From positions 124,001 to 188,000 of the forward strand of contig NZ_LQCI01000051.1 of assembly GCF_001613935.1 (NCBI RefSeq): DNA of 64,000 bases, read 5' to 3'. The notes under the pieces were generated by a model. The model did not search any database. It was not told the origin of the DNA and saw nothing but the letters and a program-made list of their open reading frames with translations. Both the position numbers and the translations under genes were made by a program. Origin of the DNA: Amycolatopsis regifaucium. GTDB lineage: Bacteria > Actinomycetota > Actinomycetes > Mycobacteriales > Pseudonocardiaceae. Positions within the stretch are counted from its first letter, which is position 1; every line of letters starts with the position of its first letter. Positions 26,114 through 35,700 of the stretch are shown here, in pieces.

Positions 26114-26174
26114 TTGACAGCGCTCTCCGACGCACTACAGTTCAACCAACACGTTGATCAACCCACCGGTTGAA
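26114..26174 (+). promoter_or_regulatory. Sigma-70-type promoter with overlapping operators for the AHSA1 gene
   Basis: TTGACA (26114-26119), 16 bases, TACAGT (26136-26141). Immediately downstream are TTCAACC (26141-26147) and its perfect complement GGTTGAA (26168-26174), and between them the perfect palindrome GTTGATCAAC (26153-26162). The A/T-rich composition and position over the start site suggest repression, for example by an ArsR-type protein, though none is encoded next to it. Confidence 0.6.
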
Positions 26175-26205
26175 TGAACCGAGGCCCGCGGAAGAGAATC
26201 GAACG

Positions 26206-26640
26206 ATGACCGACCTGACGATCACGCGCCTTCTCGACGCTCCGCGCGAACTCGCCTTCCGGGTGTGGACCGATCCGGACCATCTCGCCCACTGGTGGGG
26301 CCCCGCCGGGTTCACCACCCGATCCTGCACGGTGAACCTCACCGAGGGCGGCCGCTGGCGCACCTGCATCAGCGACGGCGAGACCGAGCTGTGGGCCTCG
26401 GGCGTCTACCACGAGATCGTCCCGCCGGAACGGCTCGTCTTCAGTTTCGCCTGGGAGGAACCGGAAGGCGCGCGAGGGCACGACACCCTCGTCACCGTCG
26501 TCCTCGCCGACCGGGACGGCAAAACCGAGATGACCTTTCACCAAGAGATCTTCGAGACCGTGGCGGAACGCGATGACCACGTCGACGGCTGGCAGTCCTG
26601 CTTCGGCCGCCTCACCACCTATCTCACCGAACTCGACTGA
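26206..26640 (+). CDS. SRPBCC/AHSA1-family protein
   Basis: 144 residues of the activator of Hsp90 ATPase 1-like START-fold family: L-D-A-P-R-E-L-A-F-R-V-W-T-D-P at 10-24, H-W-W-G-P-A-G-F near 32-39, and a terminal G-W-Q-S-C-F-G-R-L. Such proteins bind small hydrophobic ligands and are frequently paired with an ArsR repressor; no ArsR gene is adjacent here. ATG 26206 is the natural family start. The 3' end overlaps the convergent glycosyltransferase gene by 17 bp. Confidence 0.9.
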   Translation: MTDLTITRLLDAPRELAFRVWTDPDHLAHWWGPAGFTTRSCTVNLTEGGRWRTCISDGETELWASGVYHEIVPPERLVFSFAWEEPEGARGHDTLVTVVLADRDGKTEMTFHQEIFETVAERDDHVDGWQSCFGRLTTYLTELD

Positions 26641-27871
26641 CGACGTCCCGCACCACTTCGCGGGCTCGCGCCACCCCGTCCTCTTCACGCAGCCGCGCGG
26701 CGACGTATTGCGCGCCGCGGCGGAACAGGAGATTGCCGGACAGCTCCAGCAGCCGCGCGGTCAACGAGTCCGCGGTGAGTTCACGGAAGGGCAGCGGCCG
26801 GGGTCCGGCGCCGAGACGCGACACCCGGTCGCCCCAGTAGGGCTGGTCGGAGAAGATCGGGCAGACCAGTGCCGGGACACCCGCGCGCAACGCCGCCGCG
26901 GTCGTGCCCGCGCCCCCGTGATGCACTACGGCCGCGGTGCGAGGGAAGAGCCACGCATGCGGCACGTCATGGACAGTCAGCAGATCGTCGTCGCCGAAGT
27001 CGAGGTCGGTACCGAGAAGACCGCGCAACCCGACCCTCCGCAGCGCGGTGCGGACGGCGGTGAACGCCCGTTCGGTCTCGGACGGCCGCATGCTGCCGAA
27101 GCCGACGTACACCGGCGGCGGTCCCGAGGCGAGGAAGTCCCGCAGACGCGGCTCCGGCCGCCAGCCGGCGGCGGTCTCGAGGAACCAGTACCCGGTGACG
27201 TGGACACGGGCGGGCCAGTCCTTCGGCCGGGGCACCACGGCGTCGGAAAACCCGCACAGCGCCGGGGTTTCCTTCCGCCGGGGCCCGCGCCATCCGGCAG
27301 GCGGGAGACCGAGCGACCGGCCACGCCAGCGGTCCACCTCGGGCCGCAACAGCTGCCAGGCGACGGTGTCGACGGCGTGATAGCTCAGCAGGCGTCCGCC
27401 CGGCCCGAGCCTGGCCGCCCACGGCAGCAGCGGATGCGCGAACGCCCGGGTCGGCACACTGGGCTGGTAGTGCAGTTCGACGTCGGGGACGCCGAGCGAA
27501 GCGCCGAGGTGCGCGCCGAGGAAGCCCAGCGTCGGGGCGAGTACGAGATCCGCCCCCTCCGCTCCTTTGTGGACATCTTCCAGCAGACGCTCCAGCACCG
27601 GCGCCAGAGCGCCGCGTAAACCTCGCAGGAACGTCGCCGGATTGCGACCGCCTTCCGTCCATTCGCGGCCGCCCGCCGAGCCGAGAACCTCACTGGGATC
27701 GGCCGAAAGGGGCGCGAAGTCCAAGCCGTATCCGGTCGCCAACGTCCGGAAGCGTTCCGCCGCCAGCACGCGAACACGGTCACCGTCGACGGCGAGGCCG
27801 CGCCCCAAGGCGATACACGGCTGGACATCGCCTCGCGAGCCCGGGGCGACGATGACGACGAGCCGGCTCAC
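26624..27871 (-). CDS. GT1/UGT-type glycosyltransferase (GT-B fold)
   Basis: 415 residues from a GTG. N-terminal V-V-I-V-A-P-G-S-R-G-D-V-Q-P, typical of the bacterial macrolide/glycopeptide/sterol glycosyltransferase family. C-terminal nucleotide-sugar site has V-Y-V-G-F-G-S-M near 255, H-H-G-G-A-G-T-T near 318-325 and P-I-F-S-D-Q-P-Y-W near 340. It should transfer a sugar from NDP-sugar to a lipid or polyketide. It is the last gene of the antigen-85-like/SDR/GT operon, its start overlapping the SDR stop (GTGA). This suggests that the product of the adjacent FAAL-PKS pair, or its reduced form, is glycosylated; that link is inference. Confidence 0.9.
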   Translation of the reverse strand: MSRLVVIVAPGSRGDVQPCIALGRGLAVDGDRVRVLAAERFRTLATGYGLDFAPLSADPSEVLGSAGGREWTEGGRNPATFLRGLRGALAPVLERLLEDVHKGAEGADLVLAPTLGFLGAHLGASLGVPDVELHYQPSVPTRAFAHPLLPWAARLGPGGRLLSYHAVDTVAWQLLRPEVDRWRGRSLGLPPAGWRGPRRKETPALCGFSDAVVPRPKDWPARVHVTGYWFLETAAGWRPEPRLRDFLASGPPPVYVGFGSMRPSETERAFTAVRTALRRVGLRGLLGTDLDFGDDDLLTVHDVPHAWLFPRTAAVVHHGGAGTTAAALRAGVPALVCPIFSDQPYWGDRVSRLGAGPRPLPFRELTADSLTARLLELSGNLLFRRGAQYVAARLREEDGVARAREVVRDVVSRVR

Positions 27872-28701
27872 CGCTTCGCCGCCGTCAGCCGGTAGCGGAG
27901 CCGGAACGGCAGGTTCGCCAGCACGGCCGCGATCCGCGCGTCACGGCCGACCAGGTAGCGCGGCGCGGGGCGGCGGGCGGTCAGCGCGTGGACGACGACT
28001 CGCGCGGCCCGCTCGGGCGGCACCCCGGAGCGCGCCGAGCGTTCCGCGCTGCGTTCGGCCTCGTCCAGTTGGGACGCATACCTTTCCCGCGCGGCCTCCG
28101 GCAGCGCGGCCCGTACCTCTTCGGCCGCGGCGCGGGCGCGTGACCAGATCGCGGTGGCGACCGCGCCGGGTTCGACGAGGACGACGCCGATCCCGGACGG
28201 CGCCAGTTCGGCACGCAGGCTGTCGGTCAAACCGACCAAGGCGAACTTCGACGTGTGATAGGGCCCGACCATCGGCCCCGCTATCCGGCCGCCCATCGAT
28301 CCGACCGTCACCACGCGGGCGGCGGACGCGGCGCGCAGCGCGGGCAGCATCGCCTGCGTGACGGCGAGCTGACCGGTGACGTTGACCTCCAACTGCTGCC
28401 GGAAATCGTCGAGCGGCACGTGTTCCAGCGGGCCGGGGCGGGCCATCCCGGCGTTGTTCACCAGTCCCCGCAACGGTCCCGCCGCCGCGACCTGCTCCCC
28501 GCACGCCGCGATCGACGCGGCGTCACGGAGATCCATCCGCAACACGGTGACCGCCTCGCCGTACGTTCGGGCGAGTTCGGTTTCGTCCGCGTCGGTGCGC
28601 ACACCGGCCCAGACGTGCGCACCCGTTCGGACGAGTTCGGCCACGCAGGCCCGGCCGATCCCGCTGGAGGCTCCGGTGACCACAAAGGACGGACGCGTCA
28701 C
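27868..28701 (-). CDS. Short-chain dehydrogenase/reductase
   Basis: 277 residues from GTG 28701. Classical SDR: T-G-A-S-S-G-I-G at 7-14 (NADP-type), N-N-A-G near 86, catalytic Ser in V-G-S-M-G-G near 134 and Y-H-T-S-K near 147-151, then P-G-A-V-A-T. A long C-terminal helix-rich tail beyond the core recalls CmrA-like reductases that reduce the 3-oxo group of newly condensed mycolate precursors. Given the Pks13-like synthase close by, that is an attractive but unproven role. The start overlaps the upstream stop (GTGA) and the end overlaps the glycosyltransferase start, so the three genes are one operon. Confidence 0.9.
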   Translation of the reverse strand: MTRPSFVVTGASSGIGRACVAELVRTGAHVWAGVRTDADETELARTYGEAVTVLRMDLRDAASIAACGEQVAAAGPLRGLVNNAGMARPGPLEHVPLDDFRQQLEVNVTGQLAVTQAMLPALRAASAARVVTVGSMGGRIAGPMVGPYHTSKFALVGLTDSLRAELAPSGIGVVLVEPGAVATAIWSRARAAAEEVRAALPEAARERYASQLDEAERSAERSARSGVPPERAARVVVHALTARRPAPRYLVGRDARIAAVLANLPFRLRYRLTAAKR

Positions 28702-29744
28702 GATGCCTCCCCCGCCTTCACCGGCGCGGACAGCGCGCGCAGCATCCGCGGCCAGGTCTTGTGCAGCTGGTCCTGCCAGTACGCCCAGTGGTGCGTGCCC
28801 GGCCCGTAGAAGTCCGTCGTGACCGGGACGCCGAGCCGGTTCAGCCGGTCCGCCATCGCGGTGGTCTGACCCGAGCAGAGGAATTCGAGCAGCATCGCAC
28901 CGGGCAGGACGTCGACCGGGAGCTTCCCGTCGAGCGGACCCGGCAGGCCGTTGCCCGTCGACAGGTACAACTCCGTGCCACGCAGACGGTCGGCGTTCAC
29001 CAGTGGATCGTGCGCGTCCCACCGGGAAGCCTGTCGCCGCCGGTCACCCCAGAGCGCCTCGGGGTCCTGCCGGGCCGAAGCGACGATCGCGCTGGTCAGC
29101 AACTCGCCGTACCGGCCGGTGGGATTGAGGTTGCCACTGAACGAACCGGCGAACCGGAAGACCCCGGGCCGCCGGGCGGCGAGTTCCACCGCGCCGTAAC
29201 CGCCGAGCGAAAGCCCGGCAGCCACCCGCCGTCCGTCTCCGCGATAGCCGCGGTCGATGAGCTGCGGGAGCTCGACGGCGGTGAAGGTCTCCCATTGATT
29301 GAGGACGACGTCCTTGCCGTAATTCCACCAGTCGGAATAAAACCCCGCGGAACCGGAACCCGGCATCACCACCAAGGCGCCGGAATCGTCGGCGAGCTTC
29401 CGGATGTCGGTGTTGGCGGTCCAGCCGCGGTAGTCCTGCAGTCGCGTCTCCCCGGCGAGCAGGTACACCGACGGCCACTTCCGGTCCGGTTCGGTGGCCC
29501 AGCCCGACGGCAGGATCAGCCGGACCATCGCGTAACTCCCGACGCCGACCGAGCGCACGGTGAGGTCCAGCATCCGGGGATCACCGTCCACAGTGGTCTG
29601 TGCCACGACGTGTGATCCGTCGTCGGCGCGGGCGTCCGGGAAACCGTTCTCCGCCCGCGCCGGGGCGGTGGCGACGCTCGGAAGCAAGCACGTCACCGCC
29701 GCCAGTACCGCGACGGCCCGCAGCCGCCTCGAAGTATCGCGCAT
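28698..29744 (-). CDS. Secreted antigen-85/esterase-D-type acyltransferase or esterase
   Basis: 348 residues with an N-terminal signal peptide (basic R-D-T-S-R-R, hydrophobic A-V-L-A-A-V-T-C-L-L, A-P-A-R-A cleavage near 31). The alpha/beta hydrolase domain shows P-S-V-Y-L-L-A-G near 91, nucleophile G-L-S-L-G-G-Y-G near 179 and a terminal G-T-H-H-W-A-Y-W-Q with the catalytic His. This is the mycolyltransferase (Ag85)/Esterase_D fold. In mycobacteria and corynebacteria such proteins move mycolate between trehalose and the wall outside the cell. Here it heads an operon with an SDR and a glycosyltransferase and is divergent from a FAAL-Pks13-like pair, pointing to an extracellular acyl-transfer step. 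Confidence 0.87.
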   Translation of the reverse strand: MRDTSRRLRAVAVLAAVTCLLPSVATAPARAENGFPDARADDGSHVVAQTTVDGDPRMLDLTVRSVGVGSYAMVRLILPSGWATEPDRKWPSVYLLAGETRLQDYRGWTANTDIRKLADDSGALVVMPGSGSAGFYSDWWNYGKDVVLNQWETFTAVELPQLIDRGYRGDGRRVAAGLSLGGYGAVELAARRPGVFRFAGSFSGNLNPTGRYGELLTSAIVASARQDPEALWGDRRRQASRWDAHDPLVNADRLRGTELYLSTGNGLPGPLDGKLPVDVLPGAMLLEFLCSGQTTAMADRLNRLGVPVTTDFYGPGTHHWAYWQDQLHKTWPRMLRALSAPVKAGEAS

Positions 29745-30191
29745 ACGTAATCCTTTGTCCCGGTCGCTCGATCGAATCCGAAAATGTGACGGCGATTACT
29801 CGCAAAAGAAATCCAGCAGTGCGGACACGTTAAGCGGAAGAGCACTCTCCAGGCAATTGTCCTGCTCACAATACGGGAGGACAATATGAATGCCAGGGAA
29901 ACAAGAAATGCGCTCGCATCCCCCATCCGGGTGACCCGTCCCTCACGGACGGTGAGCGACTGTGGCACGGTGGTACCAGATTGCCGCGCACACCTGGGAA
30001 AAGTACGAAAGTCGCAGGTCACCCGCAGTACACGAAGGACATTTACGTTCTCTTGACACCTTCCGGTATTCGATTTCCCGTCGTAGCCTTCGTCGTGCCG
30101 CCCGAGTTCGGCGTCCGCTGACGCGACTTTGGCGCCCGCGTCCCACCGAAGGGACCACGCCCCCATCAGGACCCTTCCGAAAGGGCTATTC
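29745..30191. other. 447-bp divergent intergenic region, relatively A/T-rich
   Basis: Carries promoters for the minus (antigen-85-like) and plus (secreted protein/FAAL/PKS) operons. Lower G+C than its surroundings. Contains an 8-bp inverted repeat ATTGTCCT...AGGACAAT (29856-29885) and a small ORF (29886-30056) listed separately. TTGACA at about 30053 could be a -35. Confidence 0.6.
29886..30056 (+). CDS. Possible 56-residue small ORF (low confidence)
   Basis: ATG preceded by GGGAGGACAAT, an excellent ribosome site. The site and start border an ATTGTCCT/AGGACAAT hairpin that could mask it. The protein starts MNARETRNALASP, is basic and lacks a signal peptide or known motif. Third-position G+C is well below that of neighbours, which argues against an old conserved gene. 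It may instead be a regulatory leader ORF for the downstream secreted-protein/FAAL/PKS operon. Confidence 0.3.
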   Translation: MNARETRNALASPIRVTRPSRTVSDCGTVVPDCRAHLGKVRKSQVTRSTRRTFTFS

Positions 30192-30923
30192 ATGGCTGCC
30201 CGAATTCGCCGCACCTCCCGTTTTTCGCCACCGCAGTGGCGGGGTCGCGCAGTCGCGCTCGTCGCCTCCGCCGCCGCGGTGGCCACCATTTCCGGCGCGT
30301 CCGGGGAATCGATTCAGGCGGCCGCGACACCGACTGCTCCGCCCCCGCCGGCCGCTCCCGCCGTTCCGCCCGCGGCCCTGCTTCCGCCCGAGACCGTCCC
30401 GAACGCGTCCGCGCGCGACGGTTTCGACCTCGGCCGGGTTCTGTCCACCTCGGACATCGGTAGTCGCGTGGAAAGCCGGATCGACGTCGACGGCTGTGAA
30501 GACGTCGTCCACGGCAAACTGGTCGGCGCGAACGCCACCGGACAGGGCTTCCAGTCCGCGGTACCCGGCGGCCAGGTCTCCGAACTCGTCGCACGTACGA
30601 CGAACCCGCCCGACCTGACGGCATGGGCCGGTCAGGCCGCCCGGTGCTCGAAGGTGACGGTCGACGACGCGGCCGGTACCGCGGTGTCGACCGTCACCGT
30701 CCACCCCGCGCCTGCCGTCCCCAACGCGAAAACCCTTTCCTACGAACAATTCCTGACGCTTCCCGGGCAGCCCCCCGAGCTGCCGGGACTGCGTCTGCGG
30801 ACCGTCGCCATCGCCGCCGACGACGTACTGGTCGTGCTTCGTGACGTCGGGACCACCGGCCTCGATCTCGACGCCCTCGCCGTCACCGCCTGGCAGCACG
30901 CCGCCGGACCGCTCGGCCGCTGA
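30192..30923 (+). CDS. Secreted hypothetical protein
   Basis: 243 residues. A basic N-terminus and hydrophobic A-L-V-A-S-A-A-A-V-A-T-I-S form a signal peptide. An Ala/Pro-rich spacer (about 40-70) then leads to a globular domain with paired cysteines (V-D-G-C-E-D near 100 and A-R-C-S-K near 153). The sequence resembles extracellular sensor-type domains only loosely, and I do not recognise a family. It is 38 bp upstream of the fatty acyl-AMP ligase on the same strand and is probably cotranscribed. That position suggests a role in handling the lipid product outside the cell, which is speculation. Confidence 0.75.
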   Translation: MAARIRRTSRFSPPQWRGRAVALVASAAAVATISGASGESIQAAATPTAPPPPAAPAVPPAALLPPETVPNASARDGFDLGRVLSTSDIGSRVESRIDVDGCEDVVHGKLVGANATGQGFQSAVPGGQVSELVARTTNPPDLTAWAGQAARCSKVTVDDAAGTAVSTVTVHPAPAVPNAKTLSYEQFLTLPGQPPELPGLRLRTVAIAADDVLVVLRDVGTTGLDLDALAVTAWQHAAGPLGR

Positions 30924-30961
30924 ACCCCGCGATATCCCCCGCCGAACCCCGAGGAGACGCC

Positions 30962-32707
30962 ATGTCCCTGGCCACTGAAAACCTGCCCGCCACGGCCGGC
31001 CCCACCCTCCCCGCCTGCCTCCGGCATTGGGCGGACGTCGCGGGCGACCGGCCCGCGGTGACCTTCACCGATTTCGCGGTCGATCGCGCCGGCCGTCGGC
31101 GAACCCTGACCTGGCGACAGCTCCAGGAGCGCGTCGACGCCGTCGCGGGCGCGCTTCCCGTCCGGCCGGGTGACCGGGTGGCCATCCTGTGCCCGCAGAG
31201 CGCGGACTACGTCGTCGGTTTCCTCGGCGCGATCACCGCGGGCGCGATCGCCGTCCCGCTGTTCGACCCCGGGCTGCCCGGCCACGCCGGACGGCTCGCC
31301 GCGGTGCTGACCGACTGCTCCCCCACCGCCGTCGTCACCACCGCGGCGGCCGAGGACGCGGTCCGCGGGTTCCTGTCCGGTCTGCCCGGCGGCGAACGGG
31401 TCGCCGTCCTCGCGGCAGACCAGCCCGCCGAAGGACCTGCCCGCGCGTGGCCGGTACCGGAAGCGGCGCCGGACGACGTGGCGTATCTGCAGTACACCTC
31501 CGGTTCGACCCGCAGCCCCGCCGGTGTGGTGCTGACCCACGCGAACGTGCTGGCCAACGTCGCACAGGCGGTACACGGCCTCGGCATCGACCCGGCGTCG
31601 GGAACCACCGTGTCGTGGCTGCCGCTGTTCCACGACATGGGTCTCGTCCTCGGTCTGATCACCCCGCTGGCGATGGGCATGCGGTCGGTGCTGATGGATC
31701 CGCTGGCCTTCATCGAACGGCCGGTCCGGTGGCTGGAGCTGCTGAGCGACCACAACGGAAGCTGGAGCGCCGCGCCGAACTTCGCGTTCCACTACTCCGC
31801 GACCCGGGTACGCGAAGAGGACCGCGCCAGGCTTCGCCTCGACCGCGTCGCGGCGATCGTGAACGGCGCCGAGCCGATCAACCCCGACGTGCTCGACCGG
31901 TTCCACGCCACCTTCGCCGATTCCGGCTACCGGCCGGAGAAGACCCGCCCCGCGTACGGGCTGGCCGAGGCGACCGTCTTCGTCACCACCGGGCCTGGCG
32001 AGCCGCCACGCGTGGCCACGTTCGACCGCGCCGCACTCGGAACCGGGACGGCGCGCCAGGCCGACGACGGCCTCAAACTCGTCGCCTGCGGTGTCCCCGT
32101 CGGCCAGCACGTGGCGCTGGTCGATCCGGAAACCGGCGTGGTGCTGGAAGACGGCTCGGTCGGCGAGATCTGGGTGCACGGGCCCAACGTCGGCACCGGC
32201 TACTGGCAGAAGCCCTTGGAGAGCACCGAAACCTTCGGTGCCCGGCTGACCGGCGACCACGAAGGGCTCCCTGAGTGGCCGTGGCTGCGCACCGGAGACC
32301 TCGGCGTCCGCCACGACGGCGAGATCTACATCGCCGGCCGGATCAAGGATCTGCTCATCGTCGACGGCCGCAACCACTACCCGCAGGACGTCGAAGCGAC
32401 GGCGGCCTCGGCCGACCGGGACATCCGGCCCGGCAGCGTCGCCGCGTTCGCCGTCGAGGGGACCGACACCGAAGCCGCGGTCATCGTGGCCGAACATCGC
32501 CGCCACACCGAACTGACCACGGAGGACGAACGCGCCCTCGCCGCGTCGATCCGGCGGCTCGTTTCCGACGCGCACGGCCTCTCGCTGCGTGACGTCGTGC
32601 TCGTCCCGGCGGGCCGGGTCCCGCGTACCTCCAGCGGCAAGATCGCCCGCGCCGCCTGCCGCGGCCACTACCTCGCCGGCGACTACGGAAAGGCACTGGT
32701 GCGATGA
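30962..32707 (+). CDS. Fatty acyl-AMP ligase (FAAL, FadD32-like)
   Basis: 581 residues. It should activate a fatty acid as acyl-adenylate and pass it to the N-terminal ACP of the next protein. AMP-binding motifs: Y-T-S-G-S-T-R-S-P-A-G near 178, S-W-L-P-L-F-H-D-M-G near 218 (a FAAL hallmark), A-Y-G-L-A-E-A-T near 332, L-R-T-G-D-L-G near 442, D-L-L-I-V-D-G-R-N-H-Y-P-Q-D (FAAL-type A8), and S-S-G-K near 558. The H-D-M-G and N-H-Y-P words distinguish FAALs from CoA ligases. The stop overlaps the PKS start (ATGA), as in mycobacterial fadD32-pks13. Confidence 0.93.
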   Translation: MSLATENLPATAGPTLPACLRHWADVAGDRPAVTFTDFAVDRAGRRRTLTWRQLQERVDAVAGALPVRPGDRVAILCPQSADYVVGFLGAITAGAIAVPLFDPGLPGHAGRLAAVLTDCSPTAVVTTAAAEDAVRGFLSGLPGGERVAVLAADQPAEGPARAWPVPEAAPDDVAYLQYTSGSTRSPAGVVLTHANVLANVAQAVHGLGIDPASGTTVSWLPLFHDMGLVLGLITPLAMGMRSVLMDPLAFIERPVRWLELLSDHNGSWSAAPNFAFHYSATRVREEDRARLRLDRVAAIVNGAEPINPDVLDRFHATFADSGYRPEKTRPAYGLAEATVFVTTGPGEPPRVATFDRAALGTGTARQADDGLKLVACGVPVGQHVALVDPETGVVLEDGSVGEIWVHGPNVGTGYWQKPLESTETFGARLTGDHEGLPEWPWLRTGDLGVRHDGEIYIAGRIKDLLIVDGRNHYPQDVEATAASADRDIRPGSVAAFAVEGTDTEAAVIVAEHRRHTELTTEDERALAASIRRLVSDAHGLSLRDVVLVPAGRVPRTSSGKIARAACRGHYLAGDYGKALVR

Positions 32708-35700
32708 GAAACCCGTCGTTGGACACCCCCGCGCTGCGCCGCTGGCTGCTCGACACCGTCGCCGGGCACATCGGCGTGGACTCCGCCCGGCTCGAACCCG
32801 ACCGTCCGCTCAGTGACTACGGCCTGTCCTCCCGTCAGGCCGTCGGCATCGCCGCGGACCTCGAAGACCTGCTCGGCACACCGCTCCCGGCGACGCTGCT
32901 GTGGGAGAGCCCGACCATCGACCACCTCGCCCGCTCCCTCACCGGCGGCGGCGAACCGGAACCGGAGCCGACCGGTACCGATCGCCGCCGGACCGACCCG
33001 ATCGCCGTCGTCGGCCTCGGCTGCCGCTGGCCGGGCGCGAACGGCCTCGAGGAGTTCTGGGACCTGCTGCGGACAGGACGGGACGCCGTCCGGACGGCGC
33101 CGCCGGGCCGCTGGACCGCCGACGCCGCACCGGTGGTCGGCGGTTTCCTCGACGACGTAGCCGGTTTCGACGCCGACCATTTCGGCATCACCCCGCGTGA
33201 GGCGTCCACGATGGATCCGCAGCAGCGGATGCTCCTCGAAGTCGCCTGGGCGGCCCTGGAACACGCCGGGATCGCGCCGGTTTCCCTGCGCGGCAGCCGG
33301 ACCGGCGTGTTCACCGGCATCTCCACCCACGACTACGGGCATCTCACGATGGCGGGCGGCGACGTGGATCTGTGGACGGCCACGGGCGCGGCCGGCAGCA
33401 TTTCCGCCAATCGGCTGTCCTACATCTACGACCTGCGCGGGCCGAGTATGGCGGTGGACACCGCCTGCTCGTCTTCGCTGGTCGCGGTGCACCACGCGGT
33501 ACGCGCGCTGCGGGACGGCGAGGCGGAACTGGCCTTGGCCGCCGGGGTGAACCTCATGCTGCTTCCCGGGCCGACGGCCGCGTTCGCCGCGGCCGGGCTG
33601 CTCGCTGGCGACGGCCGCTGCAAGACCTTCGCCGCGGGCGCCGACGGCATCGCGCGTGCCGAAGGGTGCGGCGTCGTCGTCCTCAAGCGGCTGGCGGACG
33701 CCGAGTACGACGGCGACCGGGTGCTCGCGGTGATCCGCTCCACCGCGGTCAACTCCGACGGCCGGTCGCAGGGTCTCGCCGCCCCGAATCCCGTCGCCCA
33801 GCAGGACATGCTGCGCACGGCGTACCACGGCGCGCGGCTCGATCCATCCACTGTGGACTACGTCGAGGCGCACGGCACCGGCACGCTGCTCGGCGACCCG
33901 ATCGAGGCACGCTCGCTCGGTGCCGTGCTCGGCAAGGACCGGACGGCCGACGCGCCCTTGCTGATCGGTTCGGTGAAGACGAACATCGCGCACGCGGAGG
34001 CGGCCGCCGGGATCGCCGGGCTGATCAAGGTCGTCCTCGCCATGACCCACGACGAACTGCCGCCCCAGCTGCATTTCACCGCGCCCAACCCGCACATCCC
34101 GTTCGACGACCTGCGCCTTCGGGTGGTGACCGAGCCGACGCCGTGGCCGCGACACTCCGGCCGCGCCACTGCCGGGGTATCCGCGTTCGGGTTCGGTGGG
34201 ACCAACGCGCACGTGGTCCTGGAACAGGCGCCGGTGCCGGAACCCGCGCCGGAACGCGCCGACGTCCGGATCGGGCTGCTGTCCGCCCGGACCGCCGACC
34301 GGCTCACCGAACGGGCGACCCAACTGGCGAACTGGCTGGAGTCCCCGGCGGCGTCGTCGGCTTCCCTCGCCGACGTCACCCACACGCTGTTCCGGCGTGA
34401 CAACGGCGGACCGCACCGCGCCGCTGTCGTCGCCGGGGACACCGCGGAACTGGCGGTACTACTGCGCGCCGTCGGCGCCGGAGCCGATCCGCTGCCCGCC
34501 GGGGCGGTCACCGGCTCGACCCGCACCACCGGCGGACCCGTCTTCGTGTTCTCCGGCCACGGCTCCCAATGGCCCGGCATGGGACGCGGGCTGCTGGCCG
34601 CCGAACCCGCCTTCGCCGCACAGGTCGACAAGCTCCACGACCTGTTCACCGAGCACACCGGCCGGTCACTGCGTTCCTTGCTCACCACGGAGGAGCCCCT
34701 GCCACTGCCGGAAACGCAGGCGGCCATCTTCGGAACGCAGATCGCGCTGGCCGCCCAGTGGGAGGCGCTCGGAGTCCGGCCCGCGGCCGTCATCGGGCAC
34801 TCGCTGGGCTCCGCGGCCGCCGCGGTCGTGAGCGGCGTGCTCACTCCCGACGAGGCCGTTCACCTGGTCGCGACGCGTGCCCGGCTGCTCGGCACCATCG
34901 GCCCCGGCGGCGCGATGGCGGCGGTGGAACTGGCACCGGAGGAACTCGAGCTGTACCCGGACATCGAACTCGCCGTCGAATCCGCGCCGGGGCAGCTGAC
35001 CGTGGCGGGTGACGCCACCGTCCTCGACCTGCTCGTCTCGGAACTGGTGGCGGCCGGGCTGACCGCGCGGCGGCTGCCGGTCGAGGTCGCCGGGCATTCC
35101 GTCCGCGTCGAACCCGTCCTGCCCGCGCTCCAGGAGGCACTCGCCGAACTGGGCGGTCGCCGCCCCACCGTGCCCTGGTACGACACGGTTCTGGCCGATC
35201 CGCGCGAGTTGCCGGACTTCGACGCCGGATACTGGGCCGCGCATCTGCGCCGTCCGGTGCGGTTCCGGCAGGCCGTGGCGGCCGCCGCCGCGGACGGCTA
35301 CGGCGTCTTCGTCGAGGTGTCGCCCCATCCGATTCTGCGGGGATCGGTGGCGCGAACCCTTGAAGCCGAGGGAATCCGCGACGCCGTCGTCACCGGAACC
35401 CTGCGCCGGGGTCAGGACGAGGTCCGCGCGCTCGGTTCGGCCGCGGCCGAACTCTACTGCGCGGGCACCCGGATCACCCCCGCCGATCCGGACGACGGAG
35501 CCCGGCTGGTCGACGTCCCGCCGATGCCGTGGCGGCACGAACGGCACTGGTACACCGCCGTCGAGGAGCCGCCGACGTTCGCGACACGCACGGCCGAACC
35601 CGAACCGGTCCGCCGCGGTGGCGGGAACCGGCTGACGGAGATCGTCGCCGCCGTCATGGGGCTGCGGCCCGACCGGATCGACGCCGACGTCCCACTCGTC

